From NCBI GenBank assembly GCA_016201205.1, contig JACQDF010000178.1, positions 1 to 52,820 on the forward strand: a stretch of DNA of 52,820 bases, read 5' to 3'. Source of the stretch: Acidobacteriota bacterium. Its GTDB lineage: Bacteria > Acidobacteriota > Terriglobia > Bryobacterales > Bryobacteraceae. Below are positions 8,845-17,503 of the stretch, one piece after another. The notes beneath the pieces are model-generated. The model was not told where the DNA came from and ran no database searches. It saw only the letters and a list, made by a program, of their open reading frames with translations. The number at the start of each line of letters is the position of its first letter. The first letter of the stretch is position 1. The position numbers and the translations under genes are program-made.

Positions 8845-11800
8845 CAGAACGAGAGCCGAAAGGAGAACTGGATGATGCGCGGCTCATTGGCTTGAACACT
8901 CAGGTCTTGCAGGCCGGTTGTGCCGTTGGGGCCTCCATCGACGGGGTGATTCACGGCGTTAAAGAAATCCACGGTGAACCGCGCCGTCACGCGTTCCGCG
9001 ATCTGGAAGTTCTTGAAGACCGAAGCGTCGATGTTCCAGGCGCCGGGGCCGCGGAAAAATCCGCGTGCGTTCCAGTTGACCATGTCGGTAATGGAGGTAA
9101 GGCGCGCGGTCCCGTCGGCCAGCGTCTGCGGGATGCGATTGTCGAAAGCGGCGCCGGCAGGCCGGTAGATGCGTTGCCCGCGATCGGCCGGAACGAGCGA
9201 CAGCAGCTTGCTGGAGTCCACGTTGGAAGCGCGCGTGGGATCAAAGTCGCCACGCCACCACAGACGCTGCGGGCGTCCGTTAAACGTCAGCAGGAGCCGC
9301 TGGTCGGCGCTGAGGGTGGGATCGCCGAACAGATAGCCCCCGGAGCCCACGCTGAGCCAGTTGCCGCTGCGCCAATCGCCGATGGTGGCGAGCTGCCAGC
9401 CGCCGATGAGGGCGCCGAGCGCGCGGCCGGCGTTGCGGCCCAACGCCTTACCGCGGCCCACCGGCAAGTCCCAGATGGCGTTATAGCGGACGCGGTGCGC
9501 CGGGATGTTGACGTTGTTGTAGTACATCAGCCGCAGGCGCTGATCATAGCTCAGGTTGGGCGCGCCGATCAGGTTGATGTTCTCCGGCACAGCGGTTTGT
9601 CCATCGGTGGCGTTGATGTTGCCGTTGCCGGAGGTGAAGCCGCCGGCGTCGGTCGTGGTCAGCGCTCGAGTGAAGACGTAGAACCATTGAAACGCGAGCC
9701 CGTTGGAATAGCGCCGCTCGATTTCGGCTTGCAGCGAGTGCGCGCTCGAGTAGCCGGTGTGGTTGCTGGCGCTGAAATTCCAGTTGGGATTGACGCGCCG
9801 CAGATCGGTGACGGCGGGTCGCGCCTGTCCGGTGCGAGCCTGGTAGTTATATTCAGACTCGACGGTGTTGATGTTGAAGCGCTGTTCGAGGTCGCGGCCG
9901 TGGTCGCCGATGTAGCTCAGCCGCAGGCCGGTGTTTCGCAGGACCTCCCGCTCGACGGTGAAGTGCCAGGACCGGGCGCGATTGTCCTTCCAATCGCGGC
10001 GGTCCCACATCATGATGGATTGGGCTGTGTTCGGCAGCAGGACAATGCCCTCCGTGTCCACGCTGGCGCGCCCGATGAAGAACTCCGGCCGCGGGACGCT
10101 GCGGACGGCAAAAGTGGCGGTGCTGTCGAGTGTGCCGATGGGGTTGGTGTAGCGCAGGTTGAGCGGCGGGTTGGTGCGCGACGTTTGCAGGATTTGCGAA
10201 AGCGGCATTGTCCAGAAGAACTCGCCGTAGCTGGCCCGCACCACCCAGCGGTCCGTGATGCGAAAAGCAGCGCCGATGCGCGGGGCGAAGTTGTTGTTGT
10301 CCGCCGGCAGCAGCGCTGAGGGGAAACCGGTTTCGCCGGCTGTCTTCCAGGTGAGGCCGCGCCGCGCCCAGGAGGCGAGCACGGAGGGAGGCACGCCTTG
10401 CATCTGCTCCATGCGAACGCTGTCCGGCGTGATCACCTCGAACCTGGCGGCGATCGTCGTTGGCTCGACGTTCACCAGGCGGTTCAACTTCTCGTGATAG
10501 GGGGTCCACTTGTCCCAGCGCACGCCCAGATCGAGTGTGAGGCGGCGGCTCACTTTCCAGTTGTCATGGACGTAGAGCCCGAATTCTTTTTGCTGGAAGT
10601 AGAAGTAGCCGCGGTTGTACTGATTGGAGAGGAAAGTGGGGAGGCCCAGCGCCATCGTCGGCAGACCCGAGCCGGTGCGGGGAACGGCCTGGTCGCCGGC
10701 GGGCTCGTACTGGGCGGTCCAGGCGCCGCCAAACGTGTGCGAGCCCTGGGCCTGCTGCAATTCGCGGACGTTGTTGTCCTCCCGGCGGAGCTTGGCGCCG
10801 AAGCTGAGCGAGTGCTTCCCCAGGATGCGCGTGGCGTGGTCATTGATCTCGAAGGCGGTCAGGTGCTGGTTGCTGCGGTTGTCCGCGTCCCAGCCGAATG
10901 GGCCAGTGGCGCTCAGGGTAGGCCAGCCGGTGACACCAAAGGGATTCGGAAGGCCGAGGCGGCTGGCCCAGGGCTCGTCATCGGCCAGCGTGCCGTTGCG
11001 GTGCGGCGCGCGGTTGGCCACCAGCAGCAGCTCATTCAGAAACTGCGGCGTGAAGACGCGATTGTAGGTGATCGAGGCCGAATACACCTTCGAATCGGAA
11101 AGACCGGTGCCGAAACTGCGTGTGCCTTCCGCCGGAGAGCCGAACCGGCCGCCGTCCTGCGAGTTGTAGCGGCGGCTGCGGGTGAAGCGGCCAAACAGGT
11201 TGTCTTGCGAAGAGAAGCGATGATCGCCGCGCACGGTGAACGTGTTGGTGTCGAGCACGTTGGAATAGAATTTCTCGAGGTTTTCGGCCTGGAACGGATT
11301 CAGGCTGTTGGTGGGCGTGGCGGTGATCGATCGCATGGTGTCGAAAAAAGGAGAGAAGCGGCTGCGCGGAATGACGTCGCCGGAGAATTGCGTGCGGACG
11401 CCGCGGGCGTCGGTGGTCAGCGGATCGAAGATGTGCGTCTGAAAGCCCGCGTTGTCGATCATCTGGCTGAAATTGCCGTCCCACAGCGCCGCCGTGGGTA
11501 CGAAATCGCGCTGGAAGTTCTTGGTGCGCTGGCGAAGTCCTTCGTAGGCGAAAAACCAGAAGCTCTTATCTTTGCCGTTGTAGAGCTTCGGCAACAAGAC
11601 GGGGCCGCCGGCTGAAGCGCCGAATTCGTTGCGGATGAGCTTGGCGGGCACGTTGCCGTCCTGGCGCTGGCGCGCACGCAGACCGGCCGCGTTGTTGCGG
11701 TGTGTTTCAAACGCGCTGCCATGGAACTCATTGGCGCCGCTCTTGGTGACCAGAGTGACGGTGGCCGGGCGGGAGTAGCGGGCGCTGGAGCCGGTGGTTT

Positions 11801-12413
11801 CAATCCGGAACTCCTCGACCGTGTCCAGGCCGGGACGCACGCGGGTGATGCCGCCGCCAAAGCGGTCCACCAGCGAGATGCCATCCAGAAGCATTTCCAC
11901 CGAGCCCACTTTCAGGCCGTTGACGCGCGGATTGCCGCCGCCCTCGACGCCAGGCGTCAGATTGAAGAGCGCGGTGATATCGCGGCCGTTGAGCGGAAGC
12001 TGCTGGATGCGGAGGGCGTCCTTTACGTCGCCGATCTCCGAGCTGCCCAGCGTAATCGCGGCTGAGACGCCCTCGACTGTCACCGTCGTGGCCACGTCGC
12101 CGACTTCCAGCGGAACATCGATCACGGCGGTTTGGCCCACTTCGAGAACGAACGTGCCTGTCCAGCGCTTGAAGCCGGGGGATTCCACCGTGAGGCGATA
12201 TCGGCCGGGAACGATGTTGCCGAAGTAGTAGTCGCCGGCGCCGGATGAGACGCCGCTGGTGGTGATATTCGTATCGAGATTGGTAAGCCCGGCTCTGGCG
12301 CCGGGGACGGCGGCCTTGGCCGGATCAAGCACCGAGCCTTTGACGATGCCGTTGCCGGTCTGCGCCAATGAGACGGACGCCAGCAAAAGGACAAGTGGAA
12401 GGAATCTAACCAC
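8844..12413 (-). CDS. Oar-like TonB-dependent outer-membrane receptor
   Basis: This is an outer-membrane barrel protein of about 1189 residues. From the GTG at 12413 it starts with the signal peptide VRFLPLVLLLASVSLAQ, and a run AGGGGGG lies six bases upstream as a ribosome site; the longer frame to 12482 would overlap the divergent gene. A carboxypeptidase-regulatory-like domain follows (GSVLDPAKAAVPGARAGL, then GNIVPGRYRLTVESPGF). The plug region has LPLNGRDITALFNLTPGVEG and LLDGISLVDRFGGG. The barrel ends in FSFRLSF. It is divergent from another Oar-like gene with a gap of about 60 bases. The ligand is unknown. Confidence 0.87.
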   Translation of the reverse strand: MVRFLPLVLLLASVSLAQTGNGIVKGSVLDPAKAAVPGARAGLTNLDTNITTSGVSSGAGDYYFGNIVPGRYRLTVESPGFKRWTGTFVLEVGQTAVIDVPLEVGDVATTVTVEGVSAAITLGSSEIGDVKDALRIQQLPLNGRDITALFNLTPGVEGGGNPRVNGLKVGSVEMLLDGISLVDRFGGGITRVRPGLDTVEEFRIETTGSSARYSRPATVTLVTKSGANEFHGSAFETHRNNAAGLRARQRQDGNVPAKLIRNEFGASAGGPVLLPKLYNGKDKSFWFFAYEGLRQRTKNFQRDFVPTAALWDGNFSQMIDNAGFQTHIFDPLTTDARGVRTQFSGDVIPRSRFSPFFDTMRSITATPTNSLNPFQAENLEKFYSNVLDTNTFTVRGDHRFSSQDNLFGRFTRSRRYNSQDGGRFGSPAEGTRSFGTGLSDSKVYSASITYNRVFTPQFLNELLLVANRAPHRNGTLADDEPWASRLGLPNPFGVTGWPTLSATGPFGWDADNRSNQHLTAFEINDHATRILGKHSLSFGAKLRREDNNVRELQQAQGSHTFGGAWTAQYEPAGDQAVPRTGSGLPTMALGLPTFLSNQYNRGYFYFQQKEFGLYVHDNWKVSRRLTLDLGVRWDKWTPYHEKLNRLVNVEPTTIAARFEVITPDSVRMEQMQGVPPSVLASWARRGLTWKTAGETGFPSALLPADNNNFAPRIGAAFRITDRWVVRASYGEFFWTMPLSQILQTSRTNPPLNLRYTNPIGTLDSTATFAVRSVPRPEFFIGRASVDTEGIVLLPNTAQSIMMWDRRDWKDNRARSWHFTVEREVLRNTGLRLSYIGDHGRDLEQRFNINTVESEYNYQARTGQARPAVTDLRRVNPNWNFSASNHTGYSSAHSLQAEIERRYSNGLAFQWFYVFTRALTTTDAGGFTSGNGNINATDGQTAVPENINLIGAPNLSYDQRLRLMYYNNVNIPAHRVRYNAIWDLPVGRGKALGRNAGRALGALIGGWQLATIGDWRSGNWLSVGSGGYLFGDPTLSADQRLLLTFNGRPQRLWWRGDFDPTRASNVDSSKLLSLVPADRGQRIYRPAGAAFDNRIPQTLADGTARLTSITDMVNWNARGFFRGPGAWNIDASVFKNFQIAERVTARFTVDFFNAVNHPVDGGPNGTTGLQDLSVQANEPRIIQFSFRLSF

Positions 12414-12419
12414 GCCGCA

Positions 12420-12435
12420 CCCCCCTATCAGGGGG
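12420..12435. promoter_or_regulatory. Short hairpin over the receptor ribosome site
   Basis: Runs of C (12420-12425) and G (12431-12435) flank a TATCA loop and form a 5-bp G/C stem. On the minus strand the G-run is the probable Shine-Dalgarno of the receptor that starts at 12413. Pairing would hide it, so the hairpin could limit translation. This is a possibility, not a demonstrated control. Confidence 0.35.
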
Positions 12436-12473
12436 ATTATGACGCAAACCGCGGAGAAAGAAAAGAAGTTGTG

Positions 12474-15266
12474 ATGGGCCACAATAAGGGAATGGCATAT
12501 CGTCCTCTGGTTCTATTTTTTGCGTTCCTTCTCTCAGGGACGGCGTCTCATGCACAGCTTGCATCTTCCGGTCAGGTAGAAGGCGTTGTTGTCGATTCTC
12601 AGGGCGCCGCCGTTCCGGACGCGGAAGTCCGTGTGCAGAATCTCGGCACGGGAGCTGTCCGAACGGTCGCAAGCAATGAAGCGGGCCGCTTCCAGTTCAC
12701 CGGGCTGCCAATCGGCCGCTACTCGCTCGCGGTGAACGCGACGGGTTTCGCTCCTTTCAAGGTCGAGCTTTTCTTTGTTTCGGTCGGGCAAACGGTTGTT
12801 CAGCGGGTGGAAGTCGCGCCGGGCACGGTCGTCCAGAAATTGGAAGTAAAGGGCGAGACGGAGGCATTGCAGGCTGCCGCGACGACTACCAGCATTGCCC
12901 TGGGCTACGACCGGATCGAAGAGACGCCCTCGCAAAACCGCAATTACCTGAGCTTCGTGTATTCGGCGCCCGGCATGTCCCCTTCGAGCGGCGCGAACAC
13001 GCAGCGATCGGCGTCGGGCACTCACAACGTAGCCAATGACAGCGGATTCGTTTTCGCCGGCCTGCGCGGACGGAACAACAGCATCTCCATCGACGGCGTC
13101 GACAATCGCGATGAAACCGACGGAAATAACCGTGTAGCGATTGGTCTGGAGATGGTCCAGGAGTTCCGCGTCTCCGGCACTTCCGTTAACGCTGAATTCG
13201 GAGGGGCCGCCGGAGGCATTGTCAACGTCGTCACTCGTTCGGGCACAAATCGCTGGCGCGGCGACGTTACGATGTTTCTGCAGAATGAGGCCTTGAACGC
13301 ACGGAACGCCGAAGTGACGCTGGGCCGCAAGCAGCAATACCGGCGCTACCAGCCGGGCGCATCGCTCAATGGTCCGATTAAGAAAGATCGCACTTTCTTT
13401 GCGACTGCCATCGAGACCGCTTGGGAGTCTGGTGAAGAGTGGTCCGAGACAGGCGCAGCGTTGCGCTCCCGCCTGGAACGAGCCCTCGCTTCGCCGTTCT
13501 ATGCCGGGCGCACGGCAACGACTCTGACTTCCGGCTTGTATCCCGAGAAGGGCCACGACACGGAAACGTCGTTCAAGCTGAATCATGCCATCACGCCGAA
13601 GCATAGCTTGACCAGCCGGTATGCCTTCTCCCAGGGCCGTGTGGACAACGATGTGATCGGCGTCGATAATTTCAGCGATCTCAGCGCGCGCGGCAGCAGC
13701 CTTTTGCGCGATCACTCCTTCGTCTCGGCGCTCACTTCCGCGCTTTCCCCTTCGCGCGTGAATGATCTGCGACTCCAGATTGCCCGGCGGGACAGCCGCA
13801 TCAGACCGAATTCGCCGGGTCCTATGATCGAGATCCCTGGCGTGATCACCTTCGGGGGAGCGTACCGCCTCGACCAGGAGCGAGTTGAGAAACACTACGA
13901 AGTAGTCGACAGTTTCAACGCCGTGCTCGGCTCACACCTCGTCACGATGGGAGCGAGCGTGCACCACGTGAGCCTGGATGCTACCCTGGCGAACCGCTTC
14001 GCCGGTCTTTACGTGTTCCCGACGGTGGCCGACTTCGAGGCGGGCCGCCCGGATGTGTTCGTTCAGGCATTCGGCGAACCACGCACCAATCTCTCAACGA
14101 CGCCAATCGGAATGTGGCTCCAGGACCGGTGGCAGGCGCTGCCGGGGGTCACCATCGAGGCGGGTCTACGCTACGACCGCCAAAGGATGCCGTCTGGAAT
14201 CCCATCGAGTAGCAACAACATCGCGCCCCGGCTAGGCTTCGCGTGGCGTCCGGGATCGATGTCTCCCTGGGTGCTCCGAATCGGCATGGGTCTCTTCTAT
14301 GATCGTTACCCGTTGGCGTTTCTGAACGACGCCATCCAGAAGGATGGCCTGCGGGGGTTTGAGCAGTACGCGGTTGGGCCGATGGCAACCCGGGCGCTTT
14401 TGTCCACCGGGGGCTCGGCTCTTCCGGCAGCGGCTCCATGGTTACCGCGCGCCCGTTACACTGCCTCGCGCGATTTCCCCTCTACATACAGCGCCCGTGT
14501 GACGGCCGGTGTTGAGCGGCTGCTCGATCGGGATACGACCGTGTCAGTGGAGTACACTTTCGCTCGTGGCCTCCATCTGCCGCGACTACGCAACATCGGA
14601 GGTCTGCCACAGCCGCTGTATTTATTGGAACAAACGGCGCGCTCCGATTACCAAGGCGCCACGGTTACCATCAACCGGAGAATGGCCAAGGAGTTCGCGT
14701 ATCTGCTTACGTATACGGCAGGCCGCGCTCGCGACGACGCTTCCGACTTCGACGAACAGCCGAACGATCCGTCGAACCTCCGGGCGGAGTGGGCCTTGTC
14801 GCGCCAGCACCAACTGCATCGGCTGACGGCGAGCGCGCTCTTTAAACTCCCGGTAGGAGAGTGGCGGCAGGCCCCAAGGTGGATCAAGGAAACCCTGGAA
14901 GGACTTACCATCGCTCCAGTATTTACCTACGGTAGCGGACGCCCGTTGAATGTACTGGACAGCACGGACAGCCGGCGCTCCGGGGCTTATCCCATCTCTT
15001 CGCGCCCTTTCGATCTGGGGCGCAATCCCAACTATGGGCCCAGCATCCGTTCGCTCGATCTCCGCGTCTTCAAGGTAATCAAGGTCATGAACGAGCGGGC
15101 CAAGTGGCACGTGGGCGCGGAGTCGTTTAATCTCTTGAACCGCACGAATTCACTCAGGGTGAGCCCGTATTACGCCGCCGCGGGGCAGAGGCTTACGAAC
15201 TATGACCGGCCGGTGGAAGTAATGAACGCGCGGCAAATCCAGCTTTTCGCGGCTTTCGAGTTCTGA
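12474..15266 (+). CDS. Oar-like TonB-dependent outer-membrane receptor
   Basis: This is a receptor of about 930 residues, shorter than its neighbours. The N-terminus has a secretion signal ending in SGTASHAQ, a carboxypeptidase-regulatory-like domain (VEGVVVDSQGAAVPDAEVRV, then FQFTGLPIGRYSLAV), and a plug with NYLSFVYSAPGMSPSSGAN and SIDGVDNRDETDGNNRV. The barrel ends with IQLFAAFEF. GTG 12471, ATG 12474 and ATG 12492 are all possible starts. The last sits closest to the signal peptide but directly abuts AAGGGA, so I used 12474. The plug differs from the neighbouring receptor in length and motif, so the two divergent genes are not a recent duplication. Confidence 0.85.
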   Translation: MGHNKGMAYRPLVLFFAFLLSGTASHAQLASSGQVEGVVVDSQGAAVPDAEVRVQNLGTGAVRTVASNEAGRFQFTGLPIGRYSLAVNATGFAPFKVELFFVSVGQTVVQRVEVAPGTVVQKLEVKGETEALQAAATTTSIALGYDRIEETPSQNRNYLSFVYSAPGMSPSSGANTQRSASGTHNVANDSGFVFAGLRGRNNSISIDGVDNRDETDGNNRVAIGLEMVQEFRVSGTSVNAEFGGAAGGIVNVVTRSGTNRWRGDVTMFLQNEALNARNAEVTLGRKQQYRRYQPGASLNGPIKKDRTFFATAIETAWESGEEWSETGAALRSRLERALASPFYAGRTATTLTSGLYPEKGHDTETSFKLNHAITPKHSLTSRYAFSQGRVDNDVIGVDNFSDLSARGSSLLRDHSFVSALTSALSPSRVNDLRLQIARRDSRIRPNSPGPMIEIPGVITFGGAYRLDQERVEKHYEVVDSFNAVLGSHLVTMGASVHHVSLDATLANRFAGLYVFPTVADFEAGRPDVFVQAFGEPRTNLSTTPIGMWLQDRWQALPGVTIEAGLRYDRQRMPSGIPSSSNNIAPRLGFAWRPGSMSPWVLRIGMGLFYDRYPLAFLNDAIQKDGLRGFEQYAVGPMATRALLSTGGSALPAAAPWLPRARYTASRDFPSTYSARVTAGVERLLDRDTTVSVEYTFARGLHLPRLRNIGGLPQPLYLLEQTARSDYQGATVTINRRMAKEFAYLLTYTAGRARDDASDFDEQPNDPSNLRAEWALSRQHQLHRLTASALFKLPVGEWRQAPRWIKETLEGLTIAPVFTYGSGRPLNVLDSTDSRRSGAYPISSRPFDLGRNPNYGPSIRSLDLRVFKVIKVMNERAKWHVGAESFNLLNRTNSLRVSPYYAAAGQRLTNYDRPVEVMNARQIQLFAAFEF

Positions 15267-15523
15267 GCATTTCGCGGGCTGCGATCTGCTTGGACTCACC
15301 GAGCAGGTGGTCGTATCGTCAGCGTCTCGGACTTTGCCCGGCGGTGGTCCCGAACCAGCGTTGTGGCCAATAGATCCTCCCTGGGCGCCCAGCGTTTGCC
15401 GGCGTGTCCGCTCCACGTCGGCTGACGGCGTATCCGTAAGCCACCACAATGACGGGCGGCTGACTGAGTTCGTATAGGATGTTTTCAACAATACTGGCAA
15501 ACGTGTAGTTTTTTAGCCTCTCG

Positions 15524-16000
15524 CTATTGCTTGGCGAGCACGACCTTCATCTCCAGCTCGCCTTGCGGCGTGTTGAGCTTGCGCTGGATGATGATGGACT
15601 TGCCCTCCTCAGCCAGCGACCACTTGTCCGAGATGGTAATCTCGTTGCCTTGGAAGTCCAGCTTGGAATCCACCACCAGCGTGTCTCCATCCCACCTGGC
15701 GACGCTTTTCATGGCGTTGCCGCGAAGCTGGTTGGTGGTCTCCTTGCCCTCAGTGTTATAGCTGACGTCGCTGGTGAATTCCCCCTGCTGGCCGACCTGC
15801 GTGGTCGTCACTTTCATGTCCGGATCGCTGTGCTCGACCTTCTGCTCGTACTTGTCCGGCGGAGGCATGGGTCCGAAATCGCTCTTGTCGGCAAGCAGTT
15901 TCCAGGTACCGCTGAAATTCGGTTTCGCTTCCACAGGCGCGGCCGTCAAAACAATGGCCAGCACGGCGGCGAGACAAAGAACGAATGTTTTTCTGGTCAT
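15524..16000 (-). CDS. Small secreted beta-rich protein, paralogue 1
   Basis: This is a 158-residue protein of unknown function. Residues 1-25 form a signal peptide ending in VEA. The mature protein begins KPNFSGTWKLLADKSDFGP and consists of short alternating polar/hydrophobic strands (WDGDTLVVDSKL, TISDKWSLAEEGKSI), which suggests a small beta-barrel or lipocalin-like fold. No lipobox cysteine or catalytic motif is visible. It lies 12 bases downstream of a clear paralogue on the same strand, so the pair is likely co-transcribed after a tandem duplication. The fold is a guess from strand pattern. Confidence 0.72.
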   Translation of the reverse strand: MTRKTFVLCLAAVLAIVLTAAPVEAKPNFSGTWKLLADKSDFGPMPPPDKYEQKVEHSDPDMKVTTTQVGQQGEFTSDVSYNTEGKETTNQLRGNAMKSVARWDGDTLVVDSKLDFQGNEITISDKWSLAEEGKSIIIQRKLNTPQGELEMKVVLAKQ

Positions 16001-16012
16001 GGTCAGTCTCCA

Positions 16013-16474
16013 TTACTGTTTGTCAAAACTGATGGCCATTTCGATTTCCCCTTGCGGCGACTTGATGCTGGTTTGCACCTTCATCGCCTTGCCGTCGGAG
16101 GAAAGGGTCCAGCGGTCTTTCTGAACGATGTCGGCCCCCTGAAACTGAAGTTTGGATTCAATCACCAGAGTGTCGCCGTCCCATTTGGCAGTCCCCTTCG
16201 CCTCGCCGAAGCGGGTCGTGTTGGTGCACTCTTTGCCGTCGGTGGTGTACTTGAGCCCGCTGGCGATTTCGCCTTGCTGGCTGACCAGCAGAGTCTTGAT
16301 CGCGAGGTTTGGATCGTCGTGCTGAATGGTGCGAACGATTTTTTCCGGCGCGGGGTTGGGTCCGAAGTCGCTCTTGGAAGGGTCCATCTTCCATTCGCCG
16401 GAGAAATTGGGTTTGGCGGCAATCAAAGCAGCCGTCAAGAGAATCAGCGCCGTGGCGCGGCCGGCCAAAGTCAT
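16013..16474 (-). CDS. Small secreted beta-rich protein, paralogue 2
   Basis: This 153-residue protein is the upstream partner of the gene ending at 15524. After a signal peptide (TALILLTAALIAAKPNF) it shares KPNFSG-W, KSDFGP, WDGDTLV and PQGE-EM blocks at the same spacing as its neighbour; by eye about half of the mature residues match. I preferred the ATG at 16474 over 16492 because the shorter form begins directly with the signal peptide. The function is unknown; an envelope or extracellular role is inferred from the signal peptide only. Confidence 0.7.
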   Translation of the reverse strand: MTLAGRATALILLTAALIAAKPNFSGEWKMDPSKSDFGPNPAPEKIVRTIQHDDPNLAIKTLLVSQQGEIASGLKYTTDGKECTNTTRFGEAKGTAKWDGDTLVIESKLQFQGADIVQKDRWTLSSDGKAMKVQTSIKSPQGEIEMAISFDKQ

Positions 16475-16507
16475 CGTGCCGCAGTGTAGCATAGCGCCCC
16501 CGCGGAC

Positions 16508-16559
16508 CGCTTGCTGACGCGCGCGGCTCCGAAGCAGAGCCGCGACCGTCAGGGAGCGG
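16508..16559. repeat. REP-like palindromic repeat, copy B
   Basis: This is the second copy of the repeat seen at 7330-7387, 52 bases long. The outer arm CTGACG pairs exactly with CGTCAG, and the inner CGCGGCTC pairs with GAGCCGCG around a short CGAAGCA loop. It fills the gap between a minus-strand gene end (16565) and the secreted paralogue pair. The two copies differ mainly in loop length. Confidence 0.75.
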
Positions 16560-16564
16560 AGTGT

Positions 16565-17485
16565 TTAGCTCTTGCGTAAGACCACTTTCTCGATCAGCGC
16601 CTTTGTCAGCAGGATGCCTCTCACTTCGTTTTGCCAGACCTGATCGGCGCTCAATTTGACTTCCGGTTCACCCCGCCGGCGGCGTCCGAAGGACGATTCG
16701 ATGCCCCAATACCCATGGAAACCCTGGTCGAGGCAAATGCGCAGCAGCTTCCCGATGTCGAACGCAGGATGCGAGCCGTCCTCGGCCCAGGACGCTTTCA
16801 CCGAAACTCCCTTCGCCCAAGGAAGCAACTTTCTTAACACCACCGCGTGGTCGTCGCCGGCATTGACATTGCCGAAATCGGGCAGCGTGCCGAAGCGCGG
16901 ATCATTCACCGCCTTCATCAGCGCGGCCAGCACGTCGGGATCGGAAGAGGCGCCGCCGTGATTCTCGATGATAATGTCGAGGCCGGAGCCCTTTGCGTAC
17001 TCGAGCAGATCGCGAAAGCTTTCGGCCGCCCGGCTGATGAGGTCCTTATCCTGCTTCCAATCCGCGGGGCCGCCGCGCATATTGCAGCGGATATCCTTGC
17101 AGCCCAGATCGTGCGCGATATCCACCCACTTGCGGTGCGCGACCGCCGACTGCATGCGCTCCTTCCTGTCAACAGCGGCCATGTCGCCTTCGCTGTCCAC
17201 CATGATGCGGACGAAGGTGACCCCGTTGTTGGCGCCCTGCTTTTTCAAGTCCTGCAAATATCGCAGCGTCGGATTCTCGAAGAACTGGTTCACGAATTCC
17301 AGCGCGCTGATGCCAAATTGCTCGCGGCAGATGCGCGGCAGATCCAGATTCTTCCAGCGCTGATACAGGAAAAAGCTGCGGTTGAGCGACCAGGCGGCCA
17401 GCGAGATCACGTCCCGTGGGGGCGCTGCTTGTGCTTGGGAAAAGGCCGCCCCCGCGGCCAGGAATTCGCGTCGGCTACTAACCAT
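16565..17485 (-). CDS. Tat-exported sugar phosphate isomerase/epimerase-like TIM barrel
   Basis: This is a 306-residue protein of the xylose-isomerase-like TIM-barrel superfamily (AP endonuclease 2 fold). The N-terminus is a twin-arginine signal, SRREFLAAG, so the protein is probably folded before export to the periplasm. Barrel features include GISALEFVNQFF, LGCKDIRCNMRGG, LDIIIENHGG (metal-site glutamate) and GYWGIESSFG near the end. The substrate is unknown. The gene is followed upstream on the same strand, 18 bases away, by a second Tat-exported enzyme, which suggests a shared periplasmic pathway. A purely structural role cannot be excluded. Confidence 0.8.
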   Translation of the reverse strand: MVSSRREFLAAGAAFSQAQAAPPRDVISLAAWSLNRSFFLYQRWKNLDLPRICREQFGISALEFVNQFFENPTLRYLQDLKKQGANNGVTFVRIMVDSEGDMAAVDRKERMQSAVAHRKWVDIAHDLGCKDIRCNMRGGPADWKQDKDLISRAAESFRDLLEYAKGSGLDIIIENHGGASSDPDVLAALMKAVNDPRFGTLPDFGNVNAGDDHAVVLRKLLPWAKGVSVKASWAEDGSHPAFDIGKLLRICLDQGFHGYWGIESSFGRRRRGEPEVKLSADQVWQNEVRGILLTKALIEKVVLRKS

Positions 17486-17503
17486 CCTCCGAGTATACTC
17501 GAG

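Noticed and set aside
15150..15500. 116-codon minus-strand frame after the plus-strand receptor
   Set aside because: It overlaps the receptor end, has no recognisable domain and no ribosome site; the 15267-15523 gap shows nothing I can support.
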